This document shows, in pieces, positions 8,915 to 17,601 of a stretch of DNA of 64,000 nt. Source of the stretch: G965247475 sp965247475 (GTDB lineage: Bacteria > Chloroflexota > UBA11872); the NCBI GenBank assembly GCA_965247475.1, contig OZ252016.1:2604001-2668000 (forward strand), in the 5' to 3' direction. Each line of letters starts with the position of its first letter. Within the stretch, counting starts at the first letter, position 1. The notes beneath the pieces were generated by a model. That model searched no databases. It was not told where the DNA came from and saw nothing but the letters and a program-made list of their open reading frames with translations. The translations under genes and the position numbers were made by a program.

Positions 8915-10273
8915 TCAGCTTCGGAGCGCGGCGACGGACGCTTCCAGTGCCGTCACGAATCGGTCGATGTGCGTCTCGTCCATGGGCGTGGAGAGGCAGC
9001 CAAGGCCGTCCTTCGAAATGATCACGCGATTGTCGAGAAGTCCGAGGTGCAAGCGCTGCACCAACCGGGCCGAATCGGGATCGGTCGGCAGGCTGCGATA
9101 GTTGACGATTGGACGGTCGGTGGGGACCAGGCGAAACAGGGAGCCTTGGCCGGAGAGTTGCGCCGCAACCCCGGCCGATTCGAACACCTCCGCGGCGCCT
9201 GCTCGCAGACGCTCGCCCAGCAGGTCAAGTCGATGGACGGCGTCCGGTGTCAGCAGTTCCAGCGCGGCGATGCCGGCCGCCATGGTCAGTGGATTGCCGC
9301 TGGCCGTACCGCCTGAGGCGACCACCGGCGCGCCGTGCGATGGGTCGAGCAGCTGCATGATGTCGTCGCGGCCGCCGACGGCGCCGACCGGAAGCCCGCC
9401 ACCAATGATCTTGCCGAACGCGGTGAGGTCGGGCGTGCCGCCAAACCGCGTCTGCGCTCCGTTGTAGCCGAGCCGGAAGCTGAGGACTTCGTCGTAGATC
9501 AGCACGATCCCGAGGTCGCGGGTGATCTCGCGGAGGAAGTCGTAGAACCCGGGCGCGGGTAGCGCGAACCCGCAGCGGTTGCAGAGCGGGTCGAGGACCA
9601 GGGCCGCGAGATCGTGCGCGCGCCGCCCGAGCAGCGTCTCGACAGCGTCAGGATCGTTGAACGGCAGGGTGACGATCTCATCCTTGACCGTGTCGGATAG
9701 ACCGCCCGAGCTGGCCACACTGGCAGGGCTGCCGGGATCTCCCCACGTATCCGGCCGAGACTGGTAGCTGACCTGCATGTAGTCGTAGTAGCCGTGGTAA
9801 AAGCCTTCGAACTTGGCCACGGCGCTTCGCCCGGTGAAGGCGCGGGCGAGCTTGACGGCCAGCATGATGGCCTCGGTGCCGGAGTTCGCGAACCGGATCT
9901 TCTCGACCGAGTCGACGCGGTCGATCAACAACTCGGCCAGCCGGATTTCCGCCTCGACCGGCTCGGAGAAGGCGGTGCCCAGCCGGATCTGCTCGGCAAG
10001 CGCCTGCGTGATAGCGGGGTGGGCGTGGCCGTGAATCAGGGCGGTCATGTTGTTGAGGAAGTCAAGGCGCTCGACGCCCTCGACGTCGGTGACCACGGCG
10101 CCGGCGCCGGAGGCGGCAAAGATCGGGTAGGGCGCAAAGTGGTAGTGAATGCGCGAAGTCCCGCCGATCATCGAGCGGGCGGCGCGCTCGTAGAGTCGCG
10201 CGGTGTTCGAGTCCGGATCGCGAAACGCGCCGGCTTCGTCGGCCACGCTCGCGGCTTCGACCTGTTGGGTCAC
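8915..10273 (-). CDS. Class III aminotransferase, glutamate-1-semialdehyde aminomutase-like
   Basis: A PLP-dependent fold-type I enzyme of about 452 residues from the GTG at 10273; the frame continues upstream to an ATG at 10342 but that extension is Arg/Pro-rich and unlikely to be protein. It shows ANSGTEAIMLAVKLARAFTGR around the cofactor phosphate, LIYDEV with the Asp that contacts the pyridine nitrogen, and FGKIIGGGLPVGA with the Schiff-base Lys. The family includes HemL and many catabolic aminotransferases. With an M20 peptidase next door and no haem genes nearby, a catabolic role is more likely than tetrapyrrole synthesis. Confidence 0.85.
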   Translation of the reverse strand: MTQQVEAASVADEAGAFRDPDSNTARLYERAARSMIGGTSRIHYHFAPYPIFAASGAGAVVTDVEGVERLDFLNNMTALIHGHAHPAITQALAEQIRLGTAFSEPVEAEIRLAELLIDRVDSVEKIRFANSGTEAIMLAVKLARAFTGRSAVAKFEGFYHGYYDYMQVSYQSRPDTWGDPGSPASVASSGGLSDTVKDEIVTLPFNDPDAVETLLGRRAHDLAALVLDPLCNRCGFALPAPGFYDFLREITRDLGIVLIYDEVLSFRLGYNGAQTRFGGTPDLTAFGKIIGGGLPVGAVGGRDDIMQLLDPSHGAPVVASGGTASGNPLTMAAGIAALELLTPDAVHRLDLLGERLRAGAAEVFESAGVAAQLSGQGSLFRLVPTDRPIVNYRSLPTDPDSARLVQRLHLGLLDNRVIISKDGLGCLSTPMDETHIDRFVTALEASVAALRS

Positions 10274-10588
10274 TGGAGGGATCTCCGGACGAGGCGGGGC
10301 CGATCGGGATCGCGTCGCTGAGCCGATTCGGCGCGCGCGCACGAGAGTCTAACCAGGACGACGTGCATGCGCGTCCCCACGGCGGCGGCGTTGAGCGACC
10401 CGGACAATCAGGGTGGGACCCCATTCGAGGACGTGCTGGCCGAAGCCGGCGCGACGCAGGGACCGCTCGAACCTGGCCGTGCGGATCGCGGAGGCCCGCG
10501 GCAGGTAGGCTAGCCTCCGCGCGGCGAGATGGGAGTCGCGCGATCGGCAGTCGCCGCACGTGCAATCGGTGACTCAGGAGGCGTCCTT
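10274..10588. other. Divergent intergenic region, no gene seen
   Basis: These 315 bases separate the aminotransferase (minus) and the sialidase-like gene (plus). Both frames that run through are short and low in plausibility. The last part holds a good Shine-Dalgarno sequence for the plus-strand gene. No convincing -10/-35 pair, operator or hairpin with a T-run was found. Confidence 0.5.
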
Positions 10589-11914
10589 ATGGCTGGGCAA
10601 CGACCGAGCGTGCGGCTGACCGACGTACGCCACCTGCACATCTGCGGCTCGAAGGACACGTACTGCGGCCACCCGCGACAGGGCGGCATCTTCAATTTCG
10701 GCGGCGGTGAGCTGGCGGTGGCGCACCGGCACGCGCCGTCGGCGTACGAGCAGCCCGACGACGTTGGGCACGGCTACGTGGGCTGCGACCGCTGGGCCAA
10801 GGTGCTGCTGCAGCGCTCGACCGACGGCGGCGAGACCTGGCCGGAAGGCAATGACTCCGTCATCTTCGACGAGACCGACGATCTCGACACGCGCCGAGCG
10901 TTCTTGGCGCGAGGGTCGATCGATCCCGGTCAGCGCGACCAGATCGATCTGGCGGCGGAGGATTCGGTGATCCACTTCGGGCGCACCTGGGCCGGACGGG
11001 AGGAGGCTGACGGCGCGCCGGCGCCGGTCCCGTTCACGCTGCGGTCGGCCGACAAAGGCCGGACGTGGGAATCGGCGCCCACGATCCTCGCGCCTCCGGC
11101 CGGACGCGAGTTTGTCCACGTCGACAACAGCCCGATGGTGACGTTTCCCGACGGCACTCTGCTGACGACGGCGGCCGTCGGGTGGCCCGAGGCGGTCGCG
11201 GTGTACGGGTCCGATGACAACGGACTGAGCTGGGAGTTCGTGGCCGAGGCAGTGCGACAGGAACCGCCGCTGGCGCCGTCGACCAAAGCCGGTCCGAGCT
11301 ATTCGGGCCTCGCGTTGCTTCCGGGCGGCCGGCTCCTGTGCACGTCGGTTGACGTGTCGAGCCTGCGCAACGCCGTCCAGCTGTGTCACTCCGACGACGG
11401 CGGCTACACGTGGAGCCGGCCGCGCCCAATTGTCAGCTGGGGCCGCTCGCCATGGGCGGCGCGGCGGCGCGCCATGTCCGACCGCTGGCGCAACTCGTTC
11501 ACGTTCACGGCGCCGGATGGGTCGACGGCCCGGGCGCGCTGGGATGACGGTCGAGCCGATCCGAAGAACGTATGGCCGATCACGGCCGGCGACGAGGCGT
11601 TCATATACCCGTCGCAGAAGCTCTACCGGTCGGCCTGGCCCACGGTGCTGAGCGATGGCCGTGTATTGGTCACCTTTGCCCGCCGAAAGGCGCCGTTTGG
11701 CATCGGCGGGATCGTGAGCGTGGACGAGGGCGCCACCTGGAGCGACGAGTTCATCATTCGAGACGACGCCAGCGGGCCGGACCTCGGATATCAAGTCGCC
11801 ACGGAGCTGGACGACGGCCGCATCTTCTGCGCGTACTACTACATGGTCGATGACGGGAACAACTTCGGCGGGTCACGCCACATCGCGGGCAGCATTTTCG
11901 GAGTCGAGACCTAG
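10589..11914 (+). CDS. Exo-sialidase-like BNR/Asp-box beta-propeller protein
   Basis: A 441-residue protein starting at an ATG with an AGGAGG sequence 7 to 8 bases upstream. Five Asp-box (S/TxDxGxTW) repeats can be seen: STDGGETW, SADKGRTW, SDDNGLSW, SDDGGYTW and SVDEGATW, each expected at the start of the outer strands of a beta-propeller. This is the sialidase superfamily fold. No signal peptide is visible, so it may act inside the cell. True sialidase activity needs an Arg triad and a Tyr/Glu pair that cannot be placed with confidence here. The adjacent oxidoreductase and glycosidase suggest use of host- or alga-derived glycans. Confidence 0.75.
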   Translation: MAGQRPSVRLTDVRHLHICGSKDTYCGHPRQGGIFNFGGGELAVAHRHAPSAYEQPDDVGHGYVGCDRWAKVLLQRSTDGGETWPEGNDSVIFDETDDLDTRRAFLARGSIDPGQRDQIDLAAEDSVIHFGRTWAGREEADGAPAPVPFTLRSADKGRTWESAPTILAPPAGREFVHVDNSPMVTFPDGTLLTTAAVGWPEAVAVYGSDDNGLSWEFVAEAVRQEPPLAPSTKAGPSYSGLALLPGGRLLCTSVDVSSLRNAVQLCHSDDGGYTWSRPRPIVSWGRSPWAARRRAMSDRWRNSFTFTAPDGSTARARWDDGRADPKNVWPITAGDEAFIYPSQKLYRSAWPTVLSDGRVLVTFARRKAPFGIGGIVSVDEGATWSDEFIIRDDASGPDLGYQVATELDDGRIFCAYYYMVDDGNNFGGSRHIAGSIFGVET

Positions 11915-11957
11915 CGCCTACACGAGGTGCGTGCCGAGGCTGTGATGGTGATGGACG

Positions 11958-12986
11958 GTGGCTGAGAGGGCGCGGATTGCGATCGCGCAATACGGCACGA
12001 AGCACAGCCACGCCGCCGGCTGGGCCGAGGTGCTGCTGTCGAATCCCGACGTGGACCTGGTTGGCGTGTACGAGCCGGATGCGGGACGGAGATGCGAGCT
12101 CGAGTCCGGCGGATCGCCGCCGTGGTCGGAGGCCCGATGGATCGACGATCCAGCGGAGTTCCTGGAGAGCCCCGACGTGGCCGCGGTCGCGGCCGAGGGC
12201 TCCAACGCCGAGAACCTCGGCCACGCGGAGCAGATCGTGGCGGCCGGCAAGCACCTGCTGCTCGACAAGCCGGCCGGGGATGATCTTGCCCGCTTCAAGC
12301 GCGTGGTCGACACCGCGCGCGAACGCGGGCTGATCGTCCAGCTCGGCTACATGTTTCGCCACCACGATGGGTTCCAGCGGATCGCGGGTTGGGCGCGGGA
12401 CGGGACCCTGGGAGAGGTGTTCGCCATCCGGGCGCACATGAGCGTGTTCCCGAAGCCGATGCAACGGGCCGCGCGCGCGCGACACCGCGGCGGTGTCTTC
12501 TTTGATCTCGCCGGCCACATGCTCGACCAGATCGTGTGGATCCTGGGGCGGCCGACACGGGTCTCGTCGTTCATGCAGGAGATCGAGGGTGAGGTCCCGA
12601 ACTACACGGACAACGGCGTCGCGGTTCTCGAGTACGAGCGGGCGCTGGTGATAGTCGACATCGCGGGTCTGGAGACGGACCCGCCGGCGCGCCGGTTCGA
12701 GGTCTACGGCAGGGACGGCTCGGCCATCATGGAGCCGTTCGAGCCGGCGCAGACCTTGCGGCTGTCCCTCCGAGAATCACGGGCCGGCTACCCGCCCGGC
12801 GTAACCACGGTCGAGATCGAGGACCGGCCGCGGTACGCCGCCTCGCTGGCGGCGTTCGTGAGAACGCTGGGCGGCGACCACCCGATGGAGCGCGGCCTGG
12901 ACCACGAGCTGCTCGTCCAGGAAACACTCCTGCGTTCGACCGGCGCGCTGCTCCGGTCGGGAGACGTTACCCGCGACTCGAGCTAA
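11958..12986 (+). CDS. Gfo/Idh/MocA-family oxidoreductase
   Basis: A 342-residue NAD(P)-dependent sugar or cyclitol oxidoreductase. The N-terminal Rossmann half begins with IAIAQYGTKHSHAAGW, where the usual glycine motif is replaced by a His-rich version. LLLDKPAGDD matches the EKP motif that places the catalytic Lys, with Asp replacing Glu. The C-terminal half contains the substrate domain with HRGGVFFDLAGHMLD, which holds the conserved His/Asp region. Start is a GTG, 44 bases after the sialidase-like gene, so the two are probably co-transcribed. The substrate cannot be read from sequence. Confidence 0.83.
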   Translation: MAERARIAIAQYGTKHSHAAGWAEVLLSNPDVDLVGVYEPDAGRRCELESGGSPPWSEARWIDDPAEFLESPDVAAVAAEGSNAENLGHAEQIVAAGKHLLLDKPAGDDLARFKRVVDTARERGLIVQLGYMFRHHDGFQRIAGWARDGTLGEVFAIRAHMSVFPKPMQRAARARHRGGVFFDLAGHMLDQIVWILGRPTRVSSFMQEIEGEVPNYTDNGVAVLEYERALVIVDIAGLETDPPARRFEVYGRDGSAIMEPFEPAQTLRLSLRESRAGYPPGVTTVEIEDRPRYAASLAAFVRTLGGDHPMERGLDHELLVQETLLRSTGALLRSGDVTRDSS

Positions 12987-13039
12987 GCCCGCGACGCTGC
13001 GATGACCGGCGATACCGTCTACCACGGTCCATGCCCGGC

Positions 13040-13603
13040 TCAGCCTGCGAGCGGGGCGCGCCAGATGATCTCCTGTTGCCCGGCCTCTGAGGCGATCAGG
13101 GCGATGTCACGGATCGTTAGGTCCCACGCCAGATTCAGCGGGACGAGCCCAGACATGACGGCCGACACGACCTCGGGGCGACGCGGAATGCGCGCCAGCG
13201 TGATGTGCGGAGTCCAAGAGCCCGGCTCGTAATACGCGTCGTCGTCGGACGGGGCCGCGACCAGCGCTCGCGCCGCGTCTCTGACTCGTAGGTGGAGCGC
13301 GCTGAGCTCTGGGCTCCGGACGACCGGGAGATAGACCACGACGTCGTTGCCCAGGAACATGCCGATCCCGCTTGTCCGCGAGCTCACGCCGGACGTCCGA
13401 TCGGTGATGGACCGCAGTGCGCGCGGAAGGCGATCGAGCTGGTACTCGCACGCAAGGTGATAGGAGACGTGGGGGATCTGTGCGATGCGCGCGGTCTCCG
13501 GCGGCAGGGCTGCTTCGATGGACCGCGTGACGCCCAGGAATCGCTCGGTTGTCGGTTCGTCCAACGGCGACACGACCGCGTGGACGCGAGGGCGGCGGTT
13601 CAC
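13040..13603 (-). CDS. 2H phosphoesterase (2'-5' RNA ligase / LigT-like)
   Basis: A protein of 187 residues from the GTG at 13603, chosen because it begins just after the upstream glycosidase stop and gives the normal family length. The two HxS/T motifs that define 2H phosphoesterases are present: His45-Val-Ser47 in IPHVSYHLA and His133-Ile-Thr135 in TPHITLARI. These enzymes cleave or join 2'-5' or cyclic phosphodiester bonds in RNA or nucleotides. It is downstream of the beta-propeller glycosidase on the minus strand with 37 bases between. The biological substrate is unknown. Confidence 0.78.
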   Translation of the reverse strand: MNRRPRVHAVVSPLDEPTTERFLGVTRSIEAALPPETARIAQIPHVSYHLACEYQLDRLPRALRSITDRTSGVSSRTSGIGMFLGNDVVVYLPVVRSPELSALHLRVRDAARALVAAPSDDDAYYEPGSWTPHITLARIPRRPEVVSAVMSGLVPLNLAWDLTIRDIALIASEAGQQEIIWRAPLAG

Positions 13604-13640
13604 GCGAGCTCGGACCGACAAGCAAAGCCGGCGCGGCGCG

Positions 13641-14669
13641 TCATGGCCCGATAAGCCGCGGCGGAGCGCCGTCCGGCCAGTCCAGGTGTCCGACGAAGAG
13701 ACCGCGGGTTCGATTCGATTCGCGGTACATGAAGTCTTCCGGATCGGCCGAGCAGTGCGTAATCCACCATTGGCCTTCCCAACGGAACACCTCGGATGCG
13801 TGGGCGAAGCCGAGCCGGAGGGGTTGGTGGCCGTGGAAGTCGAAGGGCGAATCGGACGCGACGTAGTGCGTCCACCACCCATGCTTGAAGAACAGCCAGT
13901 ACATGCCGTCCTTTTGCACGACGCAGGGAGACTCGACCTCGAGCGTTGGCTGTTCCTCGAAGGGCCACGCCTTCATGCTGAAGACCGGACCGATCTCCTG
14001 CCAGTGGACCAGATCGTGCGAGCAGGAGGCCGCCACGCAGACGAGGTTGTGGCCGAACCGCTCCTGCACTCTGGACACCCAGTAGGCGATGAAGCGGCCA
14101 TCGTCCAACCGGATGACGTGTGGGTCCCGGCAGCCTCCGAATGTCCCGCCGGTGCGCTCGGCGAGCGCCAGGCCGTCCATCTCATGGGCGGCGTCGGGCA
14201 GGTCCAGTCCGAAACCGGGCCACTTGGACCAGAACACCGAGGGGACGATCACAGGGTTGCCCGGATAGCGGCGCCACTCGAAGAGATCGTCGGAGGTGGC
14301 CAGGCAGATGCGCTGCGTGCGGTTCTCGTCGGACACGCAATAGAGCATGTAGAAGCGGTCGTCATGCGCCGTGACGAAGGGCGCGAAGACCTTGTCAATG
14401 TCAGGCCACACGCCGGTCGCGTGCAGGATCTCGGGCGCGAGCTCCCAGGTCCGGAGATCCGGGCTGGTGGCGTGGGCGAGTGAGGTCTCGCTACCCGCCG
14501 CCCCGCCCATGCCGCCCACGTCCCCGACGATGCCGAAGAAGTGCCAGGTGTCGTCGTGACGGATCAGACAGTGGTCGTTGAGATAGCGACCGGGGATGGA
14601 GATGACCTCCTCGAAGGCGCCGAGCTGGACGTCGCCGTAGGGACTGGAGCGAACGGCGCCTGTGGTCAT
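13641..14669 (-). CDS. Five-bladed beta-propeller glycosidase-like protein (GH43/GH32-type fold)
   Basis: A 342-residue protein from the ATG at 14669; the frame continues upstream but the extra 59 residues look non-coding. It has the repeating pattern of a five-bladed propeller glycosidase, with short blades such as DDTWHFFGIVGD, DDRFYMLYCVSD, DDGRFIAYWVS and KDGMYWLFFKHG. Acidic residues sit where GH43/GH32 members keep their catalytic triad (LNDH, GGCRDPHVIR, EVESPCVV). The RDP motif is typical. It is probably cytoplasmic because no signal peptide is seen. With the sialidase-like protein and oxidoreductase nearby, it likely helps break down a glycan. Confidence 0.75.
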   Translation of the reverse strand: MTTGAVRSSPYGDVQLGAFEEVISIPGRYLNDHCLIRHDDTWHFFGIVGDVGGMGGAAGSETSLAHATSPDLRTWELAPEILHATGVWPDIDKVFAPFVTAHDDRFYMLYCVSDENRTQRICLATSDDLFEWRRYPGNPVIVPSVFWSKWPGFGLDLPDAAHEMDGLALAERTGGTFGGCRDPHVIRLDDGRFIAYWVSRVQERFGHNLVCVAASCSHDLVHWQEIGPVFSMKAWPFEEQPTLEVESPCVVQKDGMYWLFFKHGWWTHYVASDSPFDFHGHQPLRLGFAHASEVFRWEGQWWITHCSADPEDFMYRESNRTRGLFVGHLDWPDGAPPRLIGP

Positions 14670-14869
14670 CTGCACTCTCGAATCCGTCGGCGAGGCGCGG
14701 GTCTCAACGTCGCCCCTAATCAGGTTCGCCCCGCTCGACTGCTGGGACGATTCTCCGTTATCGGCGGCGCCGCGAGCGGACCGACCGCGATTGCCATGCG
14801 GTGAGGCGGCGTCTCGGGCTTTGGAACTGGCAATAGGGCGGGGCAAGAATGCTGGTATCGCCGGTGTTC

Positions 14870-15273
14870 CTGCCCGGATGGTCCATGCCGCGCAGGGACC
14901 ATCAAGAGACCCAACCCCTGTCGCCCGACCAGGCGCGGGAGTTCCCTATCTGCAACGGCTGATGACCGGCGGTCGCCGCTCTTCCGGATGGCGTTCACGT
15001 TTGGCATGCGGCGGGCGGAGACGCGGGGCCTGACGTGGGATCGCGTACACCTGGACGGCGGCCTGGTACGCGTGGATCGTTGGCTGTGGGGGGTACGACT
15101 GCCGTCACGCCGCTGCGAGCTTCGCCGTGGCTCTGGGGGGCGATCCGCGGACGATCCGGGAGGTCTTTGGGCGCGCGTCCTACACGACGACGGCCAGCCT
15201 GTGCGCCCATTTGCAGCCCGCTGCGACACGGCTGGCGAGCAAGCAGATCGGTGCCCTGCTGGCGCAATGCTGA
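14870..15273 (+). pseudogene. Tyrosine recombinase (phage integrase) pseudogene, broken across three frames
   Basis: Three consecutive pieces match different parts of one tyrosine recombinase but lie in different frames. At about 14885-14945 there is a linker-like piece ending LSPDQAREF. At about 14960-15080 there is PLFRMAFTFGMRRAETRGLTW, the catalytic-domain entry containing the first active-site Arg (the GMRRAE motif). At 15133-15273 there is LGGDPRTIREVFGRASYTTT then a tail up to a TGA, corresponding to the last part of the catalytic domain with the region of the His/Tyr motifs. At least two frameshifts plus missing middle sequence make it inactive. It lies just beyond the 3' end of the neighbouring tRNA-Lys. 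Confidence 0.8.
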
Positions 15274-15351
15274 TCCCATTGCTGCCAGTCGGCGTCATCG
15301 CGGGGCGTGTCTGGCGCTCGTAGAACGCTGTCCAAACCCGCTAGCAGCCGG

Positions 15352-15424
15352 TGGGCCGAGTGGGTCTCGAACCCACGACCTTCGGATTAAAAGTCCGCTG
15401 CTCTGCCGACTGAGCTACCGGCCC
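15352..15424 (-). tRNA. tRNA-Lys, anticodon TTT
   Basis: Read on the minus strand, the 73 bases fold as a complete cloverleaf. The acceptor stem GGGCCGG pairs with TCGGCCC with one G-T at the inner end. The D-arm starts GCTCAG, the anticodon loop is CTTTTAA with anticodon TTT, and the T-arm is GTGGG-TTCGAGA-CCCAC, fully paired. The discriminator is A and CCA is not encoded. Its 3' end faces the recombinase remnant. Confidence 0.96.
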
Positions 15425-15488
15425 GGCTCCAGATTAGCGGGCGGACGGCCGGTCCGGCGCGCGGCATGCTCCGCACCCGACGCATGTC

Positions 15489-15599
15489 CTAGCCGGGCTG
15501 GCCGCTTGTGACCCGACCGTCGAGTCTCGAGACGATGCGGCCGCACGCCTCGCCGACGCGGGGGTCGTGGGTGACCATGACGATGGTCGGGCGACGCTC
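15489..15599 (-). pseudogene. C-terminal fragment of an ABC transporter ATPase
   Basis: A stretch of 36 residues on the minus strand matches the end of MacB/LolD-type ABC ATPases: TIVMVTHDPRV contains the H-loop His after a hydrophobic strand, followed by a RIVSRLDGRV tail. Nothing upstream in this or neighbouring frames supplies the Walker motifs, since the sequence turns into the promoter area of the plus-strand lipoprotein gene. It is most simply a deletion remnant left at the edge of the island. Confidence 0.72.
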
Positions 15600-15680
15600 G
15601 AAAGACGACGACCTAGACTGGACACAGAGTGGCCACCGGCGGCATCCGCCGCTGGCCCTATCGTGTTCAGGGAGCATTGC

Positions 15681-16862
15681 ATGCGATTCTCGCCCTGGAA
15701 ACGAATTGTCACATTAGGCCTGCTGGCGGGTCTCGTATCGCTTGTCGTGGCTTGCGGCGAGGATGCGGGAGAAGGAAATCCGTATCGAATAGGCGTGATG
15801 GAATCGCTTACGGGTACCGGCGAGACCTACGGCACGGTGGCCTATCGGGCCAAGATCATGGCCATGGACGAGATCAATGCCGCGGGCGGCATCGACGGGC
15901 GCAGGTTGGAGCTTGTCGTCGAGGACTCGAAGTGCAGCGCCCAGGACGCGATTAGCGCCTACAACAAGCTCACCGACGTGGACGGAGTGAAGATCATCCT
16001 TGGGACATCGTGCAGCGGCGCGATGCTTGGGGTCGCGCCGCTTGCCGAGGCGGATGGCGTGATCCTGTTCTCCGGACTGGCCAGCAACCCCGACATCGCC
16101 GACGCCGGCGACTACATCTTCCGCACCCAGATCAGCGATATCGAGGTGGGCATTCGCACCGGCAACGTGCTCTGGGCGGACGGCATCCGCACGCTGGCCA
16201 CCATCACCGAAGAGACCGACTACGCCGAGGGTGTCCGACGCACTTCGGTCGCACAGTTCGAGCAGAACGGGGGCAGGGTGATCGCCGCAGAGCGCTTTGC
16301 ATCCGACACCACCGACTTCAGGTCACAGCTGACCAAGCTGTTCAACGGGAGTCCGGACGCCCTCCATGTAGCGCCTCAGTCCGAGTTCGCGGCAGGCACC
16401 ATCGTCAAGCAGGCACGGGAGTTGGGCTACCAGGGCCCGATCTACGGCGAAACGATCACGGTAGGCAGAACCGCGCTCGATATCGCGGACGACGCGGCAA
16501 CCGGGTTGAAGGCCATCACCGCCACTGCCGACCCCGACAACGAAAAGGCGCAGGAAGTTCTCGCCAGCTTCAGGGAACACTACGACTACCTCACCCTGCC
16601 CTGGCACCTCGGGTCCGCCTACGACACCGTCTACATCGCGGCGGAGTGCCTCAAGCAGACCAACGACGACCAGGACGCCGACGGATTTCGGGACTGCCTC
16701 TACGACATCACCTGGAGCGGCGCTCTCGGGGACAACTACAGCTTCGACGCCGACGGCGAGGTCGTCGGTCTCTCCAGGGCCGTTGTGGAGGTCCTCCCGC
16801 CGGGTGAGCGAACGAACGAGAACTACGGCTACAGGGTCCTGGGCCGCGGCGAGACCGAGTAG
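15681..16862 (+). CDS. Branched-chain-amino-acid-type ABC transporter substrate-binding lipoprotein (LivJ/LivK family)
   Basis: A 393-residue periplasmic-binding-type I protein. The ATG has AGGGAG 7 bases upstream. A signal with LVVAC places the lipid on Cys25. The mature part begins YRIGVMESLTGTGETYG, followed by KIMAMDEINAAGGIDGRRLELVVED in two typical strands, and GTSCSGAMLGVAPLAE in the ligand cleft, as in Leu/Ile/Val and amide binding proteins. No permease or ATPase genes follow, so it is an orphan or works with a transporter elsewhere. Fourteen in-frame codons continue past its TAG to a second TAG at 16905, which might be an older C-terminus. Codon use is a little less GC-rich than in the flanking chromosome. 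Confidence 0.88.
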   Translation: MRFSPWKRIVTLGLLAGLVSLVVACGEDAGEGNPYRIGVMESLTGTGETYGTVAYRAKIMAMDEINAAGGIDGRRLELVVEDSKCSAQDAISAYNKLTDVDGVKIILGTSCSGAMLGVAPLAEADGVILFSGLASNPDIADAGDYIFRTQISDIEVGIRTGNVLWADGIRTLATITEETDYAEGVRRTSVAQFEQNGGRVIAAERFASDTTDFRSQLTKLFNGSPDALHVAPQSEFAAGTIVKQARELGYQGPIYGETITVGRTALDIADDAATGLKAITATADPDNEKAQEVLASFREHYDYLTLPWHLGSAYDTVYIAAECLKQTNDDQDADGFRDCLYDITWSGALGDNYSFDADGEVVGLSRAVVEVLPPGERTNENYGYRVLGRGETE

Positions 16863-17601
16863 ACCCCGCAGGAGTATCTGGCGTGGCCAAAGGAGGACTG
16901 CCGCTAGGCATCGTAATAGTCTCTGTTGGACAGTAGTAGCAATAGAAGACCATCCCCTGCCATTAGGGCGGCCTGGACTGCAACCTCGTTCCGATAGGTG
17001 GTATGAGCAGGCTTGCCGAGGAAGTCATACAGCTTGGATAGCCCATCGACCATCGCACCAGCCTAGGTTTTGAGCCGGAAGTGTTTTCAACGAGCGGCTG
17101 ACTGAGGGTCGCTGGGCGTCAACTGCTGCGGCTAGGTCGGTGATGGTGCTGACCGGTCCCTGCTCAAGGCGGAGGAATCTCGGCGTGAGGGGCCTCGATT
17201 CTGTCGAGTTTGGTGGGCCGTGTAAGACTGAATTGCGAACTTTCCGCTGGGGGTTCAAATCTGAATAGCCGCCCACCTGATCACTGCAGCCGCACCGCCG
17301 ATGGTTCATCCGTAGATGAGGGCTGGGCTCCGGGCAAAGCAAACGACCGCCAACGCCAGTTCGGGGTACTTCAGCAAGTCGAGGCCTATCTAATCGCTCC
17401 CACGCCCAGTCGCAGTCCCTGGCGAGAATTTCAAATCTCGTGTAACGAGAGTCAACGTCCTGGCTAGGATTCAACTTGACCATGAGATCGGTCCAAGTTG
17501 TTTTATTCCCACCGCCCAGGCACCAGTCTGACGAAAGATAACTCTCGTTGTCCCGGATACGCCCTCTCAGTGCCTCCTAGCGCGGCCTCCGGTATCCCGG
17601 T
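16863..17601. other. Long intergenic stretch, AT-richer, with only a gene fragment
   Basis: These 739 bases between the binding protein and the nucleotidyltransferase hold no convincing intact gene. Short frames occur on both strands, and the only piece with recognisable character is the winged-helix fragment at 17025-17177. Base composition is clearly less GC-rich than the core genome, consistent with imported and decaying DNA. No promoter or terminator could be assigned with confidence. Confidence 0.5.
17025..17177 (-). pseudogene. Possible winged-helix regulator fragment (MarR/IclR-like)
   Basis: Fifty residues ending at a stop codon read like the recognition part of a winged helix: GPVSTITDLAAAVDAQRPSV, then SRSLKTL, then a short wing ending DGRW. 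The frame is open further upstream for about 100 residues, but those do not look like a regulator and no clear start is seen. It is probably a remnant of a transcription factor; chance similarity cannot be excluded for such a short stretch. Confidence 0.4.
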
